A stretch of DNA of 45,703 nt from Chlorobium chlorochromatii (GCA_020721255.1 DYND01000010.1:7601-53303), one strand, 5' to 3'. Shown: positions 17,349 through 27,477, counted from the stretch's first letter. The notes: generated from the letters alone by a model not told the origin. Numbers and translations: made by a program.

Positions 17349-18442
17349 AAATTCTTTTTGCCGGTGGTGGTACGGGCGGTCATTTATATCCAGGTATTGC
17401 TATGGCTGGAGAGCTGAAAAAGCTTGTGCCCAATGTCGAACTCTCATTTGCTGGTACAACCAGCGGTATTGAAGCAACGGAGGTGCCACGGCTTGGCTAC
17501 AAGCTCCATCTTCTTCCAGTTCGTGGGCTGAAGCGCGGTAATCTTCTGGCAAATATGGTTTCCAATGTCGGCGTGCTTGCTGATTTTGTAAGGGCGTTGA
17601 GGCGTGCTGTTTTACTTGTCAAGCTCGAAGCTCCTGATGTCGTTGTCGGTACTGGAGGATTTGTCAGTGCTCCGCTGCTGCTTGCCGCACAGCTCATGCG
17701 TAAAAAAACGCTCATTCAGGAGCAGAACGCTTTTCCTGGCGTAACAACCAAACTTCTCTCAGTTCTTGCCGGTGAAGTGCATCTTTCATTTGAGGAGGCG
17801 CGAAAATTTCTGCCGAAAAACTCACGAATATTTGTCTCCGGCAATCCTGCACGCTCGTTTGAGGGTGTGGATGCTCTTCGGGCGCGAACTCATTTTAGTA
17901 TCGATGCCTCCCGCCCGACGCTGCTGGTGTTTGGTGGCAGCCGTGGTGCTCGTGCCATCAACAATGCGGTGTTAACGCATTTTCAGAAGATTACTTCGTC
18001 AGCTAACCTCATCTGGCAAACGGGTGCACTCGATTATGAACGCATTAAAGGGCAGCTATCACCGTCACCATCACTCTGGGTGGCACCATATATCGAAGAT
18101 ATGGGTTTAGCATACAGCGCTGCCGATCTTGTACTTTGTCGGGCAGGCGCCTCATCTATTGCGGAGTTGACCAATCTTGGTAAACCGGCAGTACTGGTGC
18201 CTTATCCCTTTGCCACTGGCGATCATCAGCGTCACAATGCGCGTGCTTTGGTGATAAATGGAGCCGCTCTTGTTATAGAGGATGATCATCTTGGTGAGCA
18301 AGCTTCATGGAACAATATTCTTTCGCTTGTGCAGAATCGCGATACCTTACAGAATATGGGCGCAGCTTCACGGAAGCTTGCCTATCCTGATGCAGCGCAC
18401 CAGCTTGCTTTACGTATTCTTGCGCTTGCACAACAACATTAA
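17345..18442 (+). CDS. murG: UDP-GlcNAc:undecaprenyl-PP-MurNAc-pentapeptide GlcNAc transferase MurG
   Basis: This 365-residue peripheral membrane GT-B enzyme makes lipid II from lipid I. The N-terminal glycine-rich loop [15 protein letters not shown] (residues 6-20) and [12 protein letters not shown] mark the acceptor domain. [16 protein letters not shown] near 192 and the donor site [24 protein letters not shown] near 259 mark the UDP-GlcNAc domain. [10 protein letters not shown] follows as expected. It is intact; murC follows after 13 bases. Confidence 0.98.
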   Translation: MKILFAGGGTGGHLYPGIAMAGELKKLVPNVELSFAGTTSGIEATEVPRLGYKLHLLPVRGLKRGNLLANMVSNVGVLADFVRALRRAVLLVKLEAPDVVVGTGGFVSAPLLLAAQLMRKKTLIQEQNAFPGVTTKLLSVLAGEVHLSFEEARKFLPKNSRIFVSGNPARSFEGVDALRARTHFSIDASRPTLLVFGGSRGARAINNAVLTHFQKITSSANLIWQTGALDYERIKGQLSPSPSLWVAPYIEDMGLAYSAADLVLCRAGASSIAELTNLGKPAVLVPYPFATGDHQRHNARALVINGAALVIEDDHLGEQASWNNILSLVQNRDTLQNMGAASRKLAYPDAAHQLALRILALAQQH

Positions 18443-18455
18443 TCGAGGAGCATGT

Positions 18456-19856
18456 ATGGAACTTGGCAGAACAAAAATCGTTCATATCGTTGGTATCGGT
18501 GGTGCCGGCATGAGCGCTATCGCAGAATTGCTCCTGAAGTCAGGCTTTGGTGTTACAGGTTCAGATCTCTCATCAAGTGACGTTACCGATAAACTTATTG
18601 AACATGGTGCCGTTATTTATAAAGGGCATAGCGCCGAACAGGTTGCCTCATGTGATGTGGTTGTCTATTCTTCCGCCATAAGGGCGAATGAGAATGTTGA
18701 AATTCTTGCCGCCCAGAAAGCAGGGATTCCAGTCATCAAGCGTGATGAAATGCTGGGCGAGCTGATGCGTTATAAATATGGTATCTGTATTTCGGGAACG
18801 CACGGTAAAACCACAACAACCGCCATGATTGCCACAATGCTTATCGAAGCAGGTGAATCGCCAACGGTGATGATTGGTGGTGTTTCGGATTACCTGAAAG
18901 GAAGCACGGTGGTCGGTGAGGGGAAATTTATGGTTATTGAGGCCGATGAGTACGACCGTGCTTTCCTTAAACTGACACCAACAATTGCCATTGTCAACAG
19001 TCTTGAGTCTGAGCACATGGACACCTATGGCACGCTTGATGAACTGAAGCAGGCATTTCTCACTTTTGCCAACAAAGTGCCCTTTTACGGACGCGTTATT
19101 TGCTGCGTTGACTGGCCGGAGATTCGTAAAATAATTCACTTAATGAATCGACGTTACACAACATTTGGTATTGAAGAGCTTGCTGATGTTATGGCGACTG
19201 ATGTTGTGCTTGAAAAATCTCGAGCCATTTTTACCATTCAAGCATACGGTAACGAGTATCGTAATGTCTGCATCAACGTTCCCGGTCGTCATAATGTGCT
19301 CAATGCACTTGCGGCCTTTTCCGCAGGGCTTGAACTTGGCATTCAGCCTGAGCTTCTTATTGCAGGACTTGGCCGGTACAGCGGAATGCGGCGCCGTTTT
19401 CAAATGAAATATGATAATGGCATGGGGTTGATGGTGGTGGACGATTATGCGCATCATCCCTCAGAGGTTAAAGCAACAGTCAGGGCGGCGAAGAGTGGCT
19501 GGCCAGATTCTCGTGTGGTTGCTGTCTTTCAACCGCATCTCTTTTCGCGCACGAAGGAGTTTGCCGACGAGTATGGCTGGGCGCTTTCACGGGCAGATGT
19601 GGTTTATGTGGCAGATGTGTATCCTGCTCGCGAAAAAGCTGAAGATTACGTGGGAGTTACTGGTGAACTGGTTGCAGCAGCGGTACGTAAAGCTGGCGGC
19701 AAAGATGTGCAGTTTTTTGCAGATCGTGAAGCTCTTTTTGCCGCAACAATGCGGTGCGCGGTTAACGGCACCATGCTGCTTTTTATGGGCGCAGGAGATG
19801 TTACCCATCTTGCCTCCAGAGTTGCTGAATGTTGCAAAACCGACGGAACCGCTTGA
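18456..19856 (+). CDS. murC: UDP-N-acetylmuramate:L-alanine ligase
   Basis: This 466-residue cytosolic enzyme starts the stem peptide by adding L-Ala to UDP-MurNAc. [19 protein letters not shown] is the N-terminal nucleotide-fold motif, GTHGKTTTT (114-122) the ATP loop, [12 protein letters not shown] and NSLESEHMD the catalytic region, and [14 protein letters not shown] and [15 protein letters not shown] the C-terminal MurC signatures. The start at 18456 has a GAGGAG site 6-11 bases upstream and gives the usual N-terminus; an upstream in-frame ATG inside murG is rejected. In many bacteria murB or ddl follows; here ftsQ comes next. Confidence 0.97.
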   Translation: MELGRTKIVHIVGIGGAGMSAIAELLLKSGFGVTGSDLSSSDVTDKLIEHGAVIYKGHSAEQVASCDVVVYSSAIRANENVEILAAQKAGIPVIKRDEMLGELMRYKYGICISGTHGKTTTTAMIATMLIEAGESPTVMIGGVSDYLKGSTVVGEGKFMVIEADEYDRAFLKLTPTIAIVNSLESEHMDTYGTLDELKQAFLTFANKVPFYGRVICCVDWPEIRKIIHLMNRRYTTFGIEELADVMATDVVLEKSRAIFTIQAYGNEYRNVCINVPGRHNVLNALAAFSAGLELGIQPELLIAGLGRYSGMRRRFQMKYDNGMGLMVVDDYAHHPSEVKATVRAAKSGWPDSRVVAVFQPHLFSRTKEFADEYGWALSRADVVYVADVYPAREKAEDYVGVTGELVAAAVRKAGGKDVQFFADREALFAATMRCAVNGTMLLFMGAGDVTHLASRVAECCKTDGTA

Positions 19857-19895
19857 TACGCATACCCGTTCGAGCTGAATTAAATTGATGTTGTT

Positions 19896-20774
19896 ATGCC
19901 TGATTTTGAACCAAGCAACTCTCCCGACTCTTTGACGGAGTCCGAGCTTGATGCGCAAGTGTCCCCATCATCATCTGATACTGCATCGCGCTTTTCTGGT
20001 GGTAAATTGATGCTCTTCACGCTCCTTCTCCTCGCTCTGGCTGGACTTGCGTCGTTGGCAATGTCAGCCTCACATTGGAAAAAAGAGGTCATTGTCCGCG
20101 ATTTTGTTATTGATGGAGAAGCAATTATTCCCGAGTCAGAGTTGCTTGCACGCATAGCAATGTATAAAGGATCGAATCTTCAGGAGCTTCAGGTTAATGA
20201 GCTGAAGCAGCGGTTGATGGAGCTTCCTTATCTTCGTGACGTCGTTGTCAGTAAAGAGCTGAATGGGTCAGTGCGGGTTGAGGTTGTGGAACGTCAGCCT
20301 GTTGCTCTGGTACTGCTTGGTCAAAGCCGTATGGTGATGGATCGTGATGGATTTCTTCTGCCGTGGAAAAAAGAGGTCGCTGCCCGCTATCCAGACTTGT
20401 TTCCTGTTTCAGGAGTAAGTCGAGTGCAAATTGCAAACAATGGGTTGCAGCAACTCGATAAGCGCGATGTCTATTTAATTACCACGTTTCTTGCTGCCCT
20501 GTCGTCGAAGGATTATGCCAGTTTATTGATCAAGGAATTTCATCTTGCTGGCAATAATTTAAGCTGGTGTCTTGCCTCGCAGGCACCTACTCGTTTTATT
20601 GTTGGCAATGATGGCAACTTTAAGGAAAAGTTGAAAAAATTTGAGATATTCTGGCAACAGGTGGTTTCAAAAAAAGGGTTTGGCTTTTATGACACGGTGG
20701 ATCTGCGTTTTCGGGAGAGAATTTTCGCCACTGCTCCTGCTGCCACAGAGGTACAGCCGAGTCTTCCCCAGTGA
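19896..20774 (+). CDS. ftsQ: Cell-division protein FtsQ/DivIB
   Basis: This 292-residue bitopic membrane protein has a 35-residue acidic, Ser-rich cytoplasmic tail, one transmembrane helix (LMLFTLLLLALAGLASLAM, about 38-56) and a periplasmic part. A POTRA domain follows the membrane (RDFVIDGEAIIPESELLARI and LPYLRDVVVSKELNGSVRVE), then the FtsQ beta domain with ERQPVALV and DRDGFLLPW. It would connect FtsB/FtsL to the divisome. Sequence identity in this family is low, but domain order and position before ftsA are decisive. Length is normal. Confidence 0.92.
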   Translation: MPDFEPSNSPDSLTESELDAQVSPSSSDTASRFSGGKLMLFTLLLLALAGLASLAMSASHWKKEVIVRDFVIDGEAIIPESELLARIAMYKGSNLQELQVNELKQRLMELPYLRDVVVSKELNGSVRVEVVERQPVALVLLGQSRMVMDRDGFLLPWKKEVAARYPDLFPVSGVSRVQIANNGLQQLDKRDVYLITTFLAALSSKDYASLLIKEFHLAGNNLSWCLASQAPTRFIVGNDGNFKEKLKKFEIFWQQVVSKKGFGFYDTVDLRFRERIFATAPAATEVQPSLPQ

Positions 20775-20795
20775 TAATCATGCGAGAGTAGAACG

Positions 20796-22097
20796 ATGCT
20801 GAAAAGCAATATTGCCGTAGGTCTTGATATTGGGACGACGAAAGTTTGCGTTGTAGTTGCCGAAAAAGATGAGATCGGAAAACTTAATGTCCTTGGCAAA
20901 GGTCGCGCAAATTCTGATGGTCTTCAACGGGCTACGGTTGTCAATATCAACAAAACCGTAGCGGCAATCAGGGCAGCAGTTGCTGATGCCGAGCGGGAAT
21001 CCTCTATACGAATTCAAGCCGTTAATGTCGGTATATCTGGCGCACATGTTCACTGCATTCACAGCACCTCTGAAATCAGCATCAATCAAACCGGAATTGT
21101 TAACGAGTCTGATGTAAAGCGTTTTCTCGAGAAGGCTAAAACTAATATTCGCTATCTCGATATTGATAACGAAATCATTCACGTTATTCCTCAGGAATTT
21201 ATTGTTGACGATCAGGATGGTTTGCTTGACCCAATAGGCATGGCTGGTACAACCATGAAAGGGAGTGCATATATTGTTGTCGGGCTGAGAACCAAGATTC
21301 ATAATATCAGGCAATGTGTAGAAAAAGCAGGTCTGGCGATCAGCGCCATTACCTTTGAGCCGGTAGCATCCGGTATGGCAGTTATGAAAGAACGCGAAAA
21401 GAAAAGTGGTGTTGTCGTTATTGACATTGGTGGCGGCACAACGGAGGTGGCTATTTATATAGATGGAGCTATTCGTTATTCTGAAGTCATCAGGGTTGCT
21501 GCAAATGATATTACTCACGATATTGCACATGGTGTAAGAGCACTCTATGAAGTTGCTGAAGATCTCAAGATAAAATATGGTTTTGCATACAGTAAGCTTT
21601 CAGGAGACGATGAAGAGCTGCTCATTGAGGGTATCGAGGGACGTCCACAGAAATCTGTGCCAAAGAGTACGTTGACGATGATTATCGAAGCTCGCATGAT
21701 GGAAATTTTAGAGCTTGTGCGTGACTCAATAAAACGTTCAGCCTATTATGAGTATCTTAATGCAGGGGCAATTTTAACAGGTGGCGGTTCACTTTTACCG
21801 GGTACAGAGGATCTTGCTCACGATATTTTGGCGCTTGATATCCGTATTGGTTATCCAGAAGGTGTCTCTGGAGGTATAAAGGGATCCGTCAATAATCCAA
21901 TGTATGCCACCGTTATGGGGCTTGTTGCGCACACGTTTCAGAACAATCTTTCAGAGAAGCAGGTGTTTGGTCATACAACACCCGTTATTTCCGCCGAACA
22001 GCCACCAGTTCTTAAAGAGGAGCCGGATGCACCTGAGACAAACGCAGCAGGTAAAAAAATTGTTGATAGAATGAAAAGATTTTGGGATAACTTGTGA
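20796..22097 (+). CDS. ftsA: Cell-division protein FtsA
   Basis: This 433-residue actin-like ATPase tethers FtsZ to the membrane. VGLDIGTTKVCVVVAE is the phosphate-1 motif, VVVIDIGGGTTEVAIY the phosphate-2 motif, and GAILTGGGSLLPG the adenosine motif. The 1C domain carries INVGISGAHVHC-like sequence near 70. The C-terminus ends IVDRMKRFWDNL, the amphipathic membrane-targeting helix. All ATP-site motifs look intact. It lies 21 bases after ftsQ and 44 bases before ftsZ. Confidence 0.97.
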   Translation: MLKSNIAVGLDIGTTKVCVVVAEKDEIGKLNVLGKGRANSDGLQRATVVNINKTVAAIRAAVADAERESSIRIQAVNVGISGAHVHCIHSTSEISINQTGIVNESDVKRFLEKAKTNIRYLDIDNEIIHVIPQEFIVDDQDGLLDPIGMAGTTMKGSAYIVVGLRTKIHNIRQCVEKAGLAISAITFEPVASGMAVMKEREKKSGVVVIDIGGGTTEVAIYIDGAIRYSEVIRVAANDITHDIAHGVRALYEVAEDLKIKYGFAYSKLSGDDEELLIEGIEGRPQKSVPKSTLTMIIEARMMEILELVRDSIKRSAYYEYLNAGAILTGGGSLLPGTEDLAHDILALDIRIGYPEGVSGGIKGSVNNPMYATVMGLVAHTFQNNLSEKQVFGHTTPVISAEQPPVLKEEPDAPETNAAGKKIVDRMKRFWDNL

Positions 22098-22141
22098 TGT
22101 TAATGTATTGACTGAGCGGTTTTTAAGTGGAGGAATAAGCG

Positions 22142-23425
22142 ATGGCATTTGAACTTGATCCTGGTTTATTTAATGATGATCAGGGCAAAGGTGTAACGAT
22201 AAGAATTGTGGGTGTTGGCGGTTGCGGTGGTAATGCGGTCAACAATATGATCGACCGTAAAATAAGTGGTGTTGAGTATATCGTTTTTAATACGGATCGT
22301 CAGGCGCTGCTGAATTCTAAAGCTCCGCTTCGTGTGCAGATTGGCAAAAAGGCAACCAGCGGGCTTGGCGCAGGTGCTGACCCCGCAAAAGGCCGCCAGG
22401 CAGCAGAAGATGATCGCGAAATTATTGCGGCTCAGCTTAAAGGAGCCGATCTTGTTTTTATTGCTGCAGGTATGGGCAAAGGTACGGGCACCGGTGCGGC
22501 GCCTGTTATTGCTTCGATTGCACGTAATATGGGTATTCTCACCATTGGTGTTGTGACGCGTCCATTCAATTTTGAAGGTCAGGTCAAGGCAAAAATTGCC
22601 GATGGCGGTATAGCCGAACTCCGAAAATCTATCGACACTCTTATTCTCGTTGAGAATGAGAAAATTCTCAGTATTGCTGAAGAGGGTATCAGTGCAACCG
22701 AAGCGTTCAATATGGCGAACGATGTGTTGTACAGAGCGGCAAAAGGCATTGCTGATATTATTACACGGCATGGTCACGTCAATGTTGATTTTGCCGATGT
22801 ACGCAGCATCATGTCGGGCGCTGGCGATGCTGTTATGGGCTCTGCCGCCGCCGCAGGCGAGCGCCGCGCACTCAAAGCAGCCTCTGATGCTATCAACAGT
22901 CCGTTGCTGGAGGGAGTTTCGATACAAGGCGCAAAAGGGGTTCTCGTCAATATTACTGGCGAAGTCACCATGCGCGATATGTCTGATGCTATGAACTACA
23001 TTGAAGAGCAGGTTGGTAGTGAAGCAAAGATTATCAATGGTTATGTGGATGAACCACAGGTTGCAGGTGAAATTCGTGTGACGGTTATTGTTACCGGTTT
23101 TAAGCGTACTGACCAGGGTACAGACCAAGTTTCTCCAGCACGTCGCCCGCTTGCAGTTGTTCCAATCATGAGGCACGGACAAGTTCCTGCGCCTCCACGT
23201 CAAGCATCATCTCTCTATCCCGAACGTCAAGAAGACGATCTGCGGATTCCCGCATATATTCGCCGACAGTATTCTATTAGTGATCCTCATGATGTAGCAG
23301 CAAAACGTCATACTGCACAATATCCCGACCGGCCTGCACCGCCAAAAGGCGGATGGGGAGAGCAACAAGATTTCATTGAAAAAGGACAGTCCGAAACACC
23401 GGCGTATCTTCGTCGAAAACAATAA
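22142..23425 (+). CDS. ftsZ: Tubulin-like division GTPase FtsZ
   Basis: This 427-residue GTPase polymerises into the Z ring. [15 protein letters not shown] near 23 is the N-terminal nucleotide loop. [10 protein letters not shown] (112-121) is the tubulin signature with a Lys where many FtsZ proteins have Gly. [12 protein letters not shown] carries the T7-loop Asp residues. After residue 325 a Pro/Arg/Gln-rich linker follows. Two peptides resemble the C-terminal FtsA-binding motif: [12 protein letters not shown] near 360 and [10 protein letters not shown] at the very end. A GGAGG site precedes the ATG. It ends the division cluster. Confidence 0.98.
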   Translation: MAFELDPGLFNDDQGKGVTIRIVGVGGCGGNAVNNMIDRKISGVEYIVFNTDRQALLNSKAPLRVQIGKKATSGLGAGADPAKGRQAAEDDREIIAAQLKGADLVFIAAGMGKGTGTGAAPVIASIARNMGILTIGVVTRPFNFEGQVKAKIADGGIAELRKSIDTLILVENEKILSIAEEGISATEAFNMANDVLYRAAKGIADIITRHGHVNVDFADVRSIMSGAGDAVMGSAAAAGERRALKAASDAINSPLLEGVSIQGAKGVLVNITGEVTMRDMSDAMNYIEEQVGSEAKIINGYVDEPQVAGEIRVTVIVTGFKRTDQGTDQVSPARRPLAVVPIMRHGQVPAPPRQASSLYPERQEDDLRIPAYIRRQYSISDPHDVAAKRHTAQYPDRPAPPKGGWGEQQDFIEKGQSETPAYLRRKQ

Positions 23426-23439
23426 TATAAAAGGTATTC

Positions 23440-24732
23440 ATGCACTATTGTACGCTTTCCGCTGAAGATGCGGTAGCAAAAATAAAGTCAGGAGATCGAG
23501 TATTTTTACACACCGCAGCCGCCACGCCACAGCGCTTGATTGACGCAATGGTCGCGCGTGCGAGCGAACTCAAAAATGTTGAAATTGTCAGTCTTCATAC
23601 TGAAGGAGAAGCCGCCTATGCTCGACCGGAATATCGCGAAAGCTTCAGGCTGAACGCACTGTTTGTTGGCAAAAATGTCCGGCAATCTGTTCAGCAAGGT
23701 CATGGAGACTCTATTCCTGTTTTTTTAAGCGACGTTCCATCTCTTTTTTATAATGAGATTCTTCCGCTGGATGTAGCTCTTGTTCACGTATCTCCACCTG
23801 ATCGACATGGGTATTGCTCGCTTGGTGTTTCAGTTGATGCCAGTTTAGCGGCTGTTCAATCCGCAAGGCTCGTTATAGCTCAGGTGAATCCAAATATGCC
23901 GCGTACCCATGGTGAGGGGTTGCTGCATGCAAGCAAGATTCATGCTATGGTTGAGGTTGATGATCCACTTCTTGAAACGCCGCGTCATCTCATGGACGAT
24001 GTTGAAATCCGTATCGGCAAACATATCGCCTCTATTGTTGAAGATGGCGCCACCTTGCAGATGGGGATCGGTGCAATTCCAGACGCTACACTTGCTGCAC
24101 TTTCTGGTCACAGGGATTTAGGTATTCACTCTGAAATGTTTTCCGATGGTGTTGTTGAGCTGGTTGAAAAAGGGGTAATTAATGGAAGTAAGAAAAAAAC
24201 CCATCGTGAAATTATTGTTGCCAGTTTTTTAGTCGGCACTCGGCGGCTTTATGATTTTGTTGATGATAATCCTCTTGTAGAGATGCTCCCTTCCGATTAT
24301 GTCAACGATACAAGGGAGATCAGAAAAAACCCTAAAGTCACAGCCATTAACAGTGCGCTTGAAATCGACATGTCAGGGCAAGTCTGCGCCGATTCTATCG
24401 GGCAGAAATATTATTCTGGCGTTGGTGGGCAAATGGATTTTATTCGAGGTGCCGCACTTTCTAAAGGTGGAAAACCCATTATTGCATTACCATCAACAAC
24501 CCGCAAAGGCTTGTCTCGAATTGTTCCGCAACTCAAACCTGGTGCAGGAGTGGTTACCACCAGAGCACATGTTCAGTATGTTGTTACGGAATACGGAATT
24601 GTTAATCTTCATGGTAAAAATCTCCGCCAACGTGCAGAGGCGCTTGCCAGTATAGCACATCCCGATTTCCGCGAAGACATAGCGCGTCAAGCGCATGAGC
24701 TTTACGGTTCTTATGGTCGTCGCTTCATGTAA
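23440..24732 (+). CDS. Acetyl-CoA hydrolase/transferase-family CoA-transferase
   Basis: This 430-residue cytosolic enzyme belongs to the family that includes acetyl-CoA hydrolase, succinyl-CoA:acetate and 4-hydroxybutyrate CoA-transferases. Support: DVALVHVSPPDRHGYCSLGV near 108, GIGAIPDATLAALSGH near 208, GIHSEMFSDG with the expected catalytic glutamate E232, GVGGQMDFIRGA near 327 and VTEYGIVNLHGKNLRQRA near 384. The substrate cannot be told from sequence; acetate with succinyl-CoA or propionyl-CoA is possible. It lies 14 bases after ftsZ on the same strand, so it may be cotranscribed with the division genes, with no obvious functional link. Confidence 0.9.
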   Translation: MHYCTLSAEDAVAKIKSGDRVFLHTAAATPQRLIDAMVARASELKNVEIVSLHTEGEAAYARPEYRESFRLNALFVGKNVRQSVQQGHGDSIPVFLSDVPSLFYNEILPLDVALVHVSPPDRHGYCSLGVSVDASLAAVQSARLVIAQVNPNMPRTHGEGLLHASKIHAMVEVDDPLLETPRHLMDDVEIRIGKHIASIVEDGATLQMGIGAIPDATLAALSGHRDLGIHSEMFSDGVVELVEKGVINGSKKKTHREIIVASFLVGTRRLYDFVDDNPLVEMLPSDYVNDTREIRKNPKVTAINSALEIDMSGQVCADSIGQKYYSGVGGQMDFIRGAALSKGGKPIIALPSTTRKGLSRIVPQLKPGAGVVTTRAHVQYVVTEYGIVNLHGKNLRQRAEALASIAHPDFREDIARQAHELYGSYGRRFM

Positions 24733-24738
24733 AACAGA

Positions 24739-25533
24739 CTACCGCAGTCCTATAAGGCTTACCATACGTCCAGTTATTCCATTGTCGCGGCGGTACGAAA
24801 AAAACATTGTACTGTCGCGATAAGTGCAGTAGGGCGATTGCTCAATATGCGATTCAGGTATTCCTGATGCAGAGAGTTGCTGGTGATTGATCAACCCAAG
24901 ATCAAGCAAGTATTTCTCATTATTCCCTGCGCATCCTGAAGTATAACGGCAATCTGATGGAAACCTTTCAGCAACAGCGCGATCTACCTCATACGCTTCT
25001 TTCGAAATACCTGTGCCGATGTAAGCAAAGCACTTATCAGGACAAGTTTTAAACTGCCGTTGCATCGCTCTTATTGTTTCCATCACAATGTTACCGGCAG
25101 TACCTTTCCAGCCGGCATGAACAGCGCCAACAGCATGATGTTGCGGATCATAGATCAGAATGGGATAGCAATCAGCCGTAAAAATACAGAGGAAAAGATT
25201 CTCTTTATTGGAAATGATCGCGTCATAACCCTTATAATGGCCAGGCATCTCAGCCATCAAGACGCTTGTTCCATGAACTTGTTCGGAGCTGACAAGCCGT
25301 TCGTGATCAATATTGATTGATTTGCACAATCGTATAAAGTTTTCATGAACATTTGCTGCAGAGTCGCCAGTATTATTTCCAAGATTCAGCGAATTATAGT
25401 TATCGTGGCTTACTCCGCCCGTTCTTATGCTTTGAAGGGCAACAAGCTTTGTGTGTTTTTCTATAATTATGGGTTTAATATAGCTTGGGGTACTAAAATG
25501 TCCGGTAGAGGGTTCTGCATTTGGTGCTTTCAT
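24739..25533 (-). CDS. pgeF: YfiH/PgeF-family (DUF152) multicopper-oxidase-like protein
   Basis: This 264-residue protein belongs to the YfiH/LACC1 family. Members have been described as purine nucleoside phosphorylase/adenosine deaminase enzymes and as peptidoglycan editing factors. Conserved features are RTGGVSHDNYNSLNLG near 37, the Cys in FTADCYPILIYD, HAVGAVHAGWKGTAGNIV (metal-binding His) near 132, IGTGISKEAYEVD and the C-terminal IEQSPYCTYRD and FFSYRRDNGITGRM. The stop faces the end of the CoA-transferase gene 6 bases away. Because of the neighbouring wall genes an editing role is attractive, but that is inference. Confidence 0.9.
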   Translation of the reverse strand: MKAPNAEPSTGHFSTPSYIKPIIIEKHTKLVALQSIRTGGVSHDNYNSLNLGNNTGDSAANVHENFIRLCKSINIDHERLVSSEQVHGTSVLMAEMPGHYKGYDAIISNKENLFLCIFTADCYPILIYDPQHHAVGAVHAGWKGTAGNIVMETIRAMQRQFKTCPDKCFAYIGTGISKEAYEVDRAVAERFPSDCRYTSGCAGNNEKYLLDLGLINHQQLSASGIPESHIEQSPYCTYRDSTMFFSYRRDNGITGRMVSLIGLR

Positions 25534-25686
25534 AATGAAACGCTCAAAAAATTGTTGGTAACCTCCAAAATAGTTTTTTCTCTCACCTTAAGTATTCGTG
25601 CTTAAACGTTCTTATTTCATAAAATGAGTGTTATCTTTGACTTACAAATGATAAGATTTTTTGGGATTATTAATGGATAGCGATTT

Positions 25687-25932
25687 ATGGAGAGAGATGG
25701 AAATGAACGATTTCCTGATAAATTCGGAAATTCAGTTCGGGCAATTTCTGATTATTTGGGTATAGGTTTACAAATTGCCGCAAGTTTTGCTTTTTTTGTT
25801 TTCCTTGGTTATTGGGTCGATACTCAGTTTGGCTCGTCGCCACTCTTTCTCTTGGCGGGAGTTGTTGTTGGTATGGCGGGCATGGCACTAGTTCTTATGA
25901 AGATTATCAGGATTGCAAATACAAAAAAATAG
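25687..25932 (+). CDS. atpZ: AtpZ-like small membrane protein of the ATP synthase operon
   Basis: This 81-residue protein has two transmembrane helices (about 25-46 and 53-73) with GYWVDTQFGSSPLFLLAGVV between them, the pattern of the AtpZ/AtpI 'F0F1-ATPase subunit' family. Members are thought to help assemble the c-ring or carry Mg2+; the exact role here is not known. The gene starts the F0 gene group, with GGAGAG-like sequence near the start codon. The 150 bases before it, shared with the divergent pgeF gene, should hold the operon promoter. Confidence 0.82.
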   Translation: MERDGNERFPDKFGNSVRAISDYLGIGLQIAASFAFFVFLGYWVDTQFGSSPLFLLAGVVVGMAGMALVLMKIIRIANTKK

Positions 25933-25990
25933 CCTTTTTTGTAAATTATAGAAGTGTTTATGCATCTTTATACAGAAAGTGAGTGATGTT

Positions 25991-26377
25991 ATGAAGCCTT
26001 TATTTGAATTTTTTATTAAGTTGTTTATCTTGTCCGTCATTTTATGGGGGATTATTTATGCAGGATTAGAGTCAATAGCGGTTGATTATTATTCGCTCTT
26101 CCTTGCTTGGTTCATGGTTGTGGGAAATACCGTTATTGGTTATTTACTCTTTGACTATGCGTTGGATAAAAGCCAGTCTGAGTTTACCAAGTTTGTTTTT
26201 GGTGGGTTGACAGTACGATTACTACTTATGATGGTGATTGTTGCCGTTGTTCTTATCAAAAACGTTGTTGTTGTAAATGATTTTGTCTTTTCATTTTTCG
26301 CTTTTTACTCTATTTATGTGATTGTTGAAATCCTTGGTTATCAAAAGAAAAACAAACAGAAAAAGAATAGTGCATGA
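25991..26377 (+). CDS. AtpI-like membrane protein of the ATP synthase operon
   Basis: This protein of about 128 residues has four hydrophobic segments (about 9-27, 33-54, 66-88 and 93-112) and a very basic C-terminus ([10 protein letters not shown]). Its place between atpZ and atpB and its topology are those of AtpI, but sequence signatures are weak. The open frame begins at a GTG (25979); I prefer the ATG at 25991, which follows an AAAGTGAG-like ribosome site. The end overlaps the atpB start in ATGA form, so it is translationally coupled to atpB. Function is inferred from context only. Confidence 0.7.
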   Translation: MKPLFEFFIKLFILSVILWGIIYAGLESIAVDYYSLFLAWFMVVGNTVIGYLLFDYALDKSQSEFTKFVFGGLTVRLLLMMVIVAVVLIKNVVVVNDFVFSFFAFYSIYVIVEILGYQKKNKQKKNSA

Positions 26378-27387
26378 AACGCTTAAACGTCTTACAGCCA
26401 AAGGTTCTTCTCAAGGTTATTGCCATCCTTGTTCCTCTTATTGTTAATGTTGGGCAACTTTCTTCATTGTCTTATGCTGAGACTCAGGCTGTACCTGTAG
26501 AAGTAGTTGGAGAACATGCTGCTCCTGCCGCACATGGTGCTGATGCTCATGGCGAAGAGAAAGCTGGGGATGTAATCATGCACCATATTTTTGATAGTCA
26601 TGTCTTTGCTTTTGAACCGTTTGGCGAAATTGATCTTCCTCAACTGCCGCCCGTCGCTGGTATTGATATATCTATCACGAAGCATGTCGTAATGATGTGG
26701 CTTGTTGCAGCTATTCTTCTTGTAGTTTTTTCAATTGTTGGCTCTAAGTATAAAAATATGGGTGCTCGTCAAGCGCCTAAGGGATTAGCTAATGCAATGG
26801 AAGCCTTAGTTGAGTTTATCCGTCTTGATGTAGCGAAGTCAAATATCGGTCACGGTTATGAAAGACACCTCCCATACCTCCTTACTGTTTTTTTCTTTAT
26901 TCTTCTCTGTAATCTTTTAGGTCTTATTCCTTACGGTGCCACGGCAACAGGTAATATTAATGTCACACTTGCGTTAGCAATTTTTACTTTCTTTATAACG
27001 CAGATTGCCGCTCTTAAAGCTCACGGTGTTAAAGGTTTTCTTGCCCATCTTACTGCTGGAACTCACTGGTCTCTTTGGATTATTATGATACCAATTGAAG
27101 TTATTGGTTTGTTTACGAAGCCATTCGCTCTTGCCATACGACTTTTTGCAAACATGACAGCCGGTCATATTGTTATACTGAGTCTTATTTTTATTAGCTT
27201 TATTTTGAAAAGCTATGTTGTTGCAGTTGCTGTATCTGTCCCATTCTCAATTTTTATTTATCTGCTTGAGCTTTTTGTAGCTTTTCTTCAGGCATTTATT
27301 TTTACGATGCTTTCTGCTCTTTTTATCGGGCTTGCTACAGCGCATGAAGGGCATGATGAGCACGAAGCAGAAGCGGCTCATCACTAA
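26374..27387 (+). CDS. atpB: ATP synthase F0 subunit a
   Basis: This 337-residue integral membrane subunit forms the proton half-channels next to the c-ring. The essential arginine is R256 in [17 protein letters not shown]. Upstream, [21 protein letters not shown] marks the conserved helix. The N-terminus is long: an apparent signal-like hydrophobic segment (about 10-36, ending SLSYAE), then a His/Ala-rich stretch ([15 protein letters not shown]), before the core begins near residue 95. The C-terminus is again His/Glu-rich ([14 protein letters not shown]). Long N-terminal extensions are known in Bacteroidetes/Chlorobi subunit a. The function of the His-rich tails is unknown. Confidence 0.95.
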   Translation: MKRLNVLQPKVLLKVIAILVPLIVNVGQLSSLSYAETQAVPVEVVGEHAAPAAHGADAHGEEKAGDVIMHHIFDSHVFAFEPFGEIDLPQLPPVAGIDISITKHVVMMWLVAAILLVVFSIVGSKYKNMGARQAPKGLANAMEALVEFIRLDVAKSNIGHGYERHLPYLLTVFFFILLCNLLGLIPYGATATGNINVTLALAIFTFFITQIAALKAHGVKGFLAHLTAGTHWSLWIIMIPIEVIGLFTKPFALAIRLFANMTAGHIVILSLIFISFILKSYVVAVAVSVPFSIFIYLLELFVAFLQAFIFTMLSALFIGLATAHEGHDEHEAEAAHH

Positions 27388-27423
27388 TCGAATTTTTTTT
27401 TTGCATAACTGATTTTCACAAAT

Positions 27424-27440
27424 GCTAATTTTTTATTAGC
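27424..27440. other. Short stem-loop ahead of atpE
   Basis: GCTAAT (27424-27429) and ATTAGC (27435-27440) form a 6-bp stem with a five-T loop, 37 bases before the atpE start. It may protect or mark the atpE message, which is usually needed in excess over atpB. It has no T-tract on the plus strand, so it is not a terminator for atpB. Confidence 0.35.
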
Positions 27441-27477
27441 AAAAAACTTACAACAAATAAACGGAGGTAATGACAAG

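Noticed and set aside
18282-18455. N-terminal extension of MurC inside murG
   Set aside because: It is murG DNA in another frame; a ribosome site and the canonical MurC opening are at 18456.
22166-23203. A long open frame antisense to ftsZ (345 codons)
   Set aside because: Its composition (Cys/Asn/His/Thr-rich, no domain) is that of an antisense shadow of a strongly biased gene.
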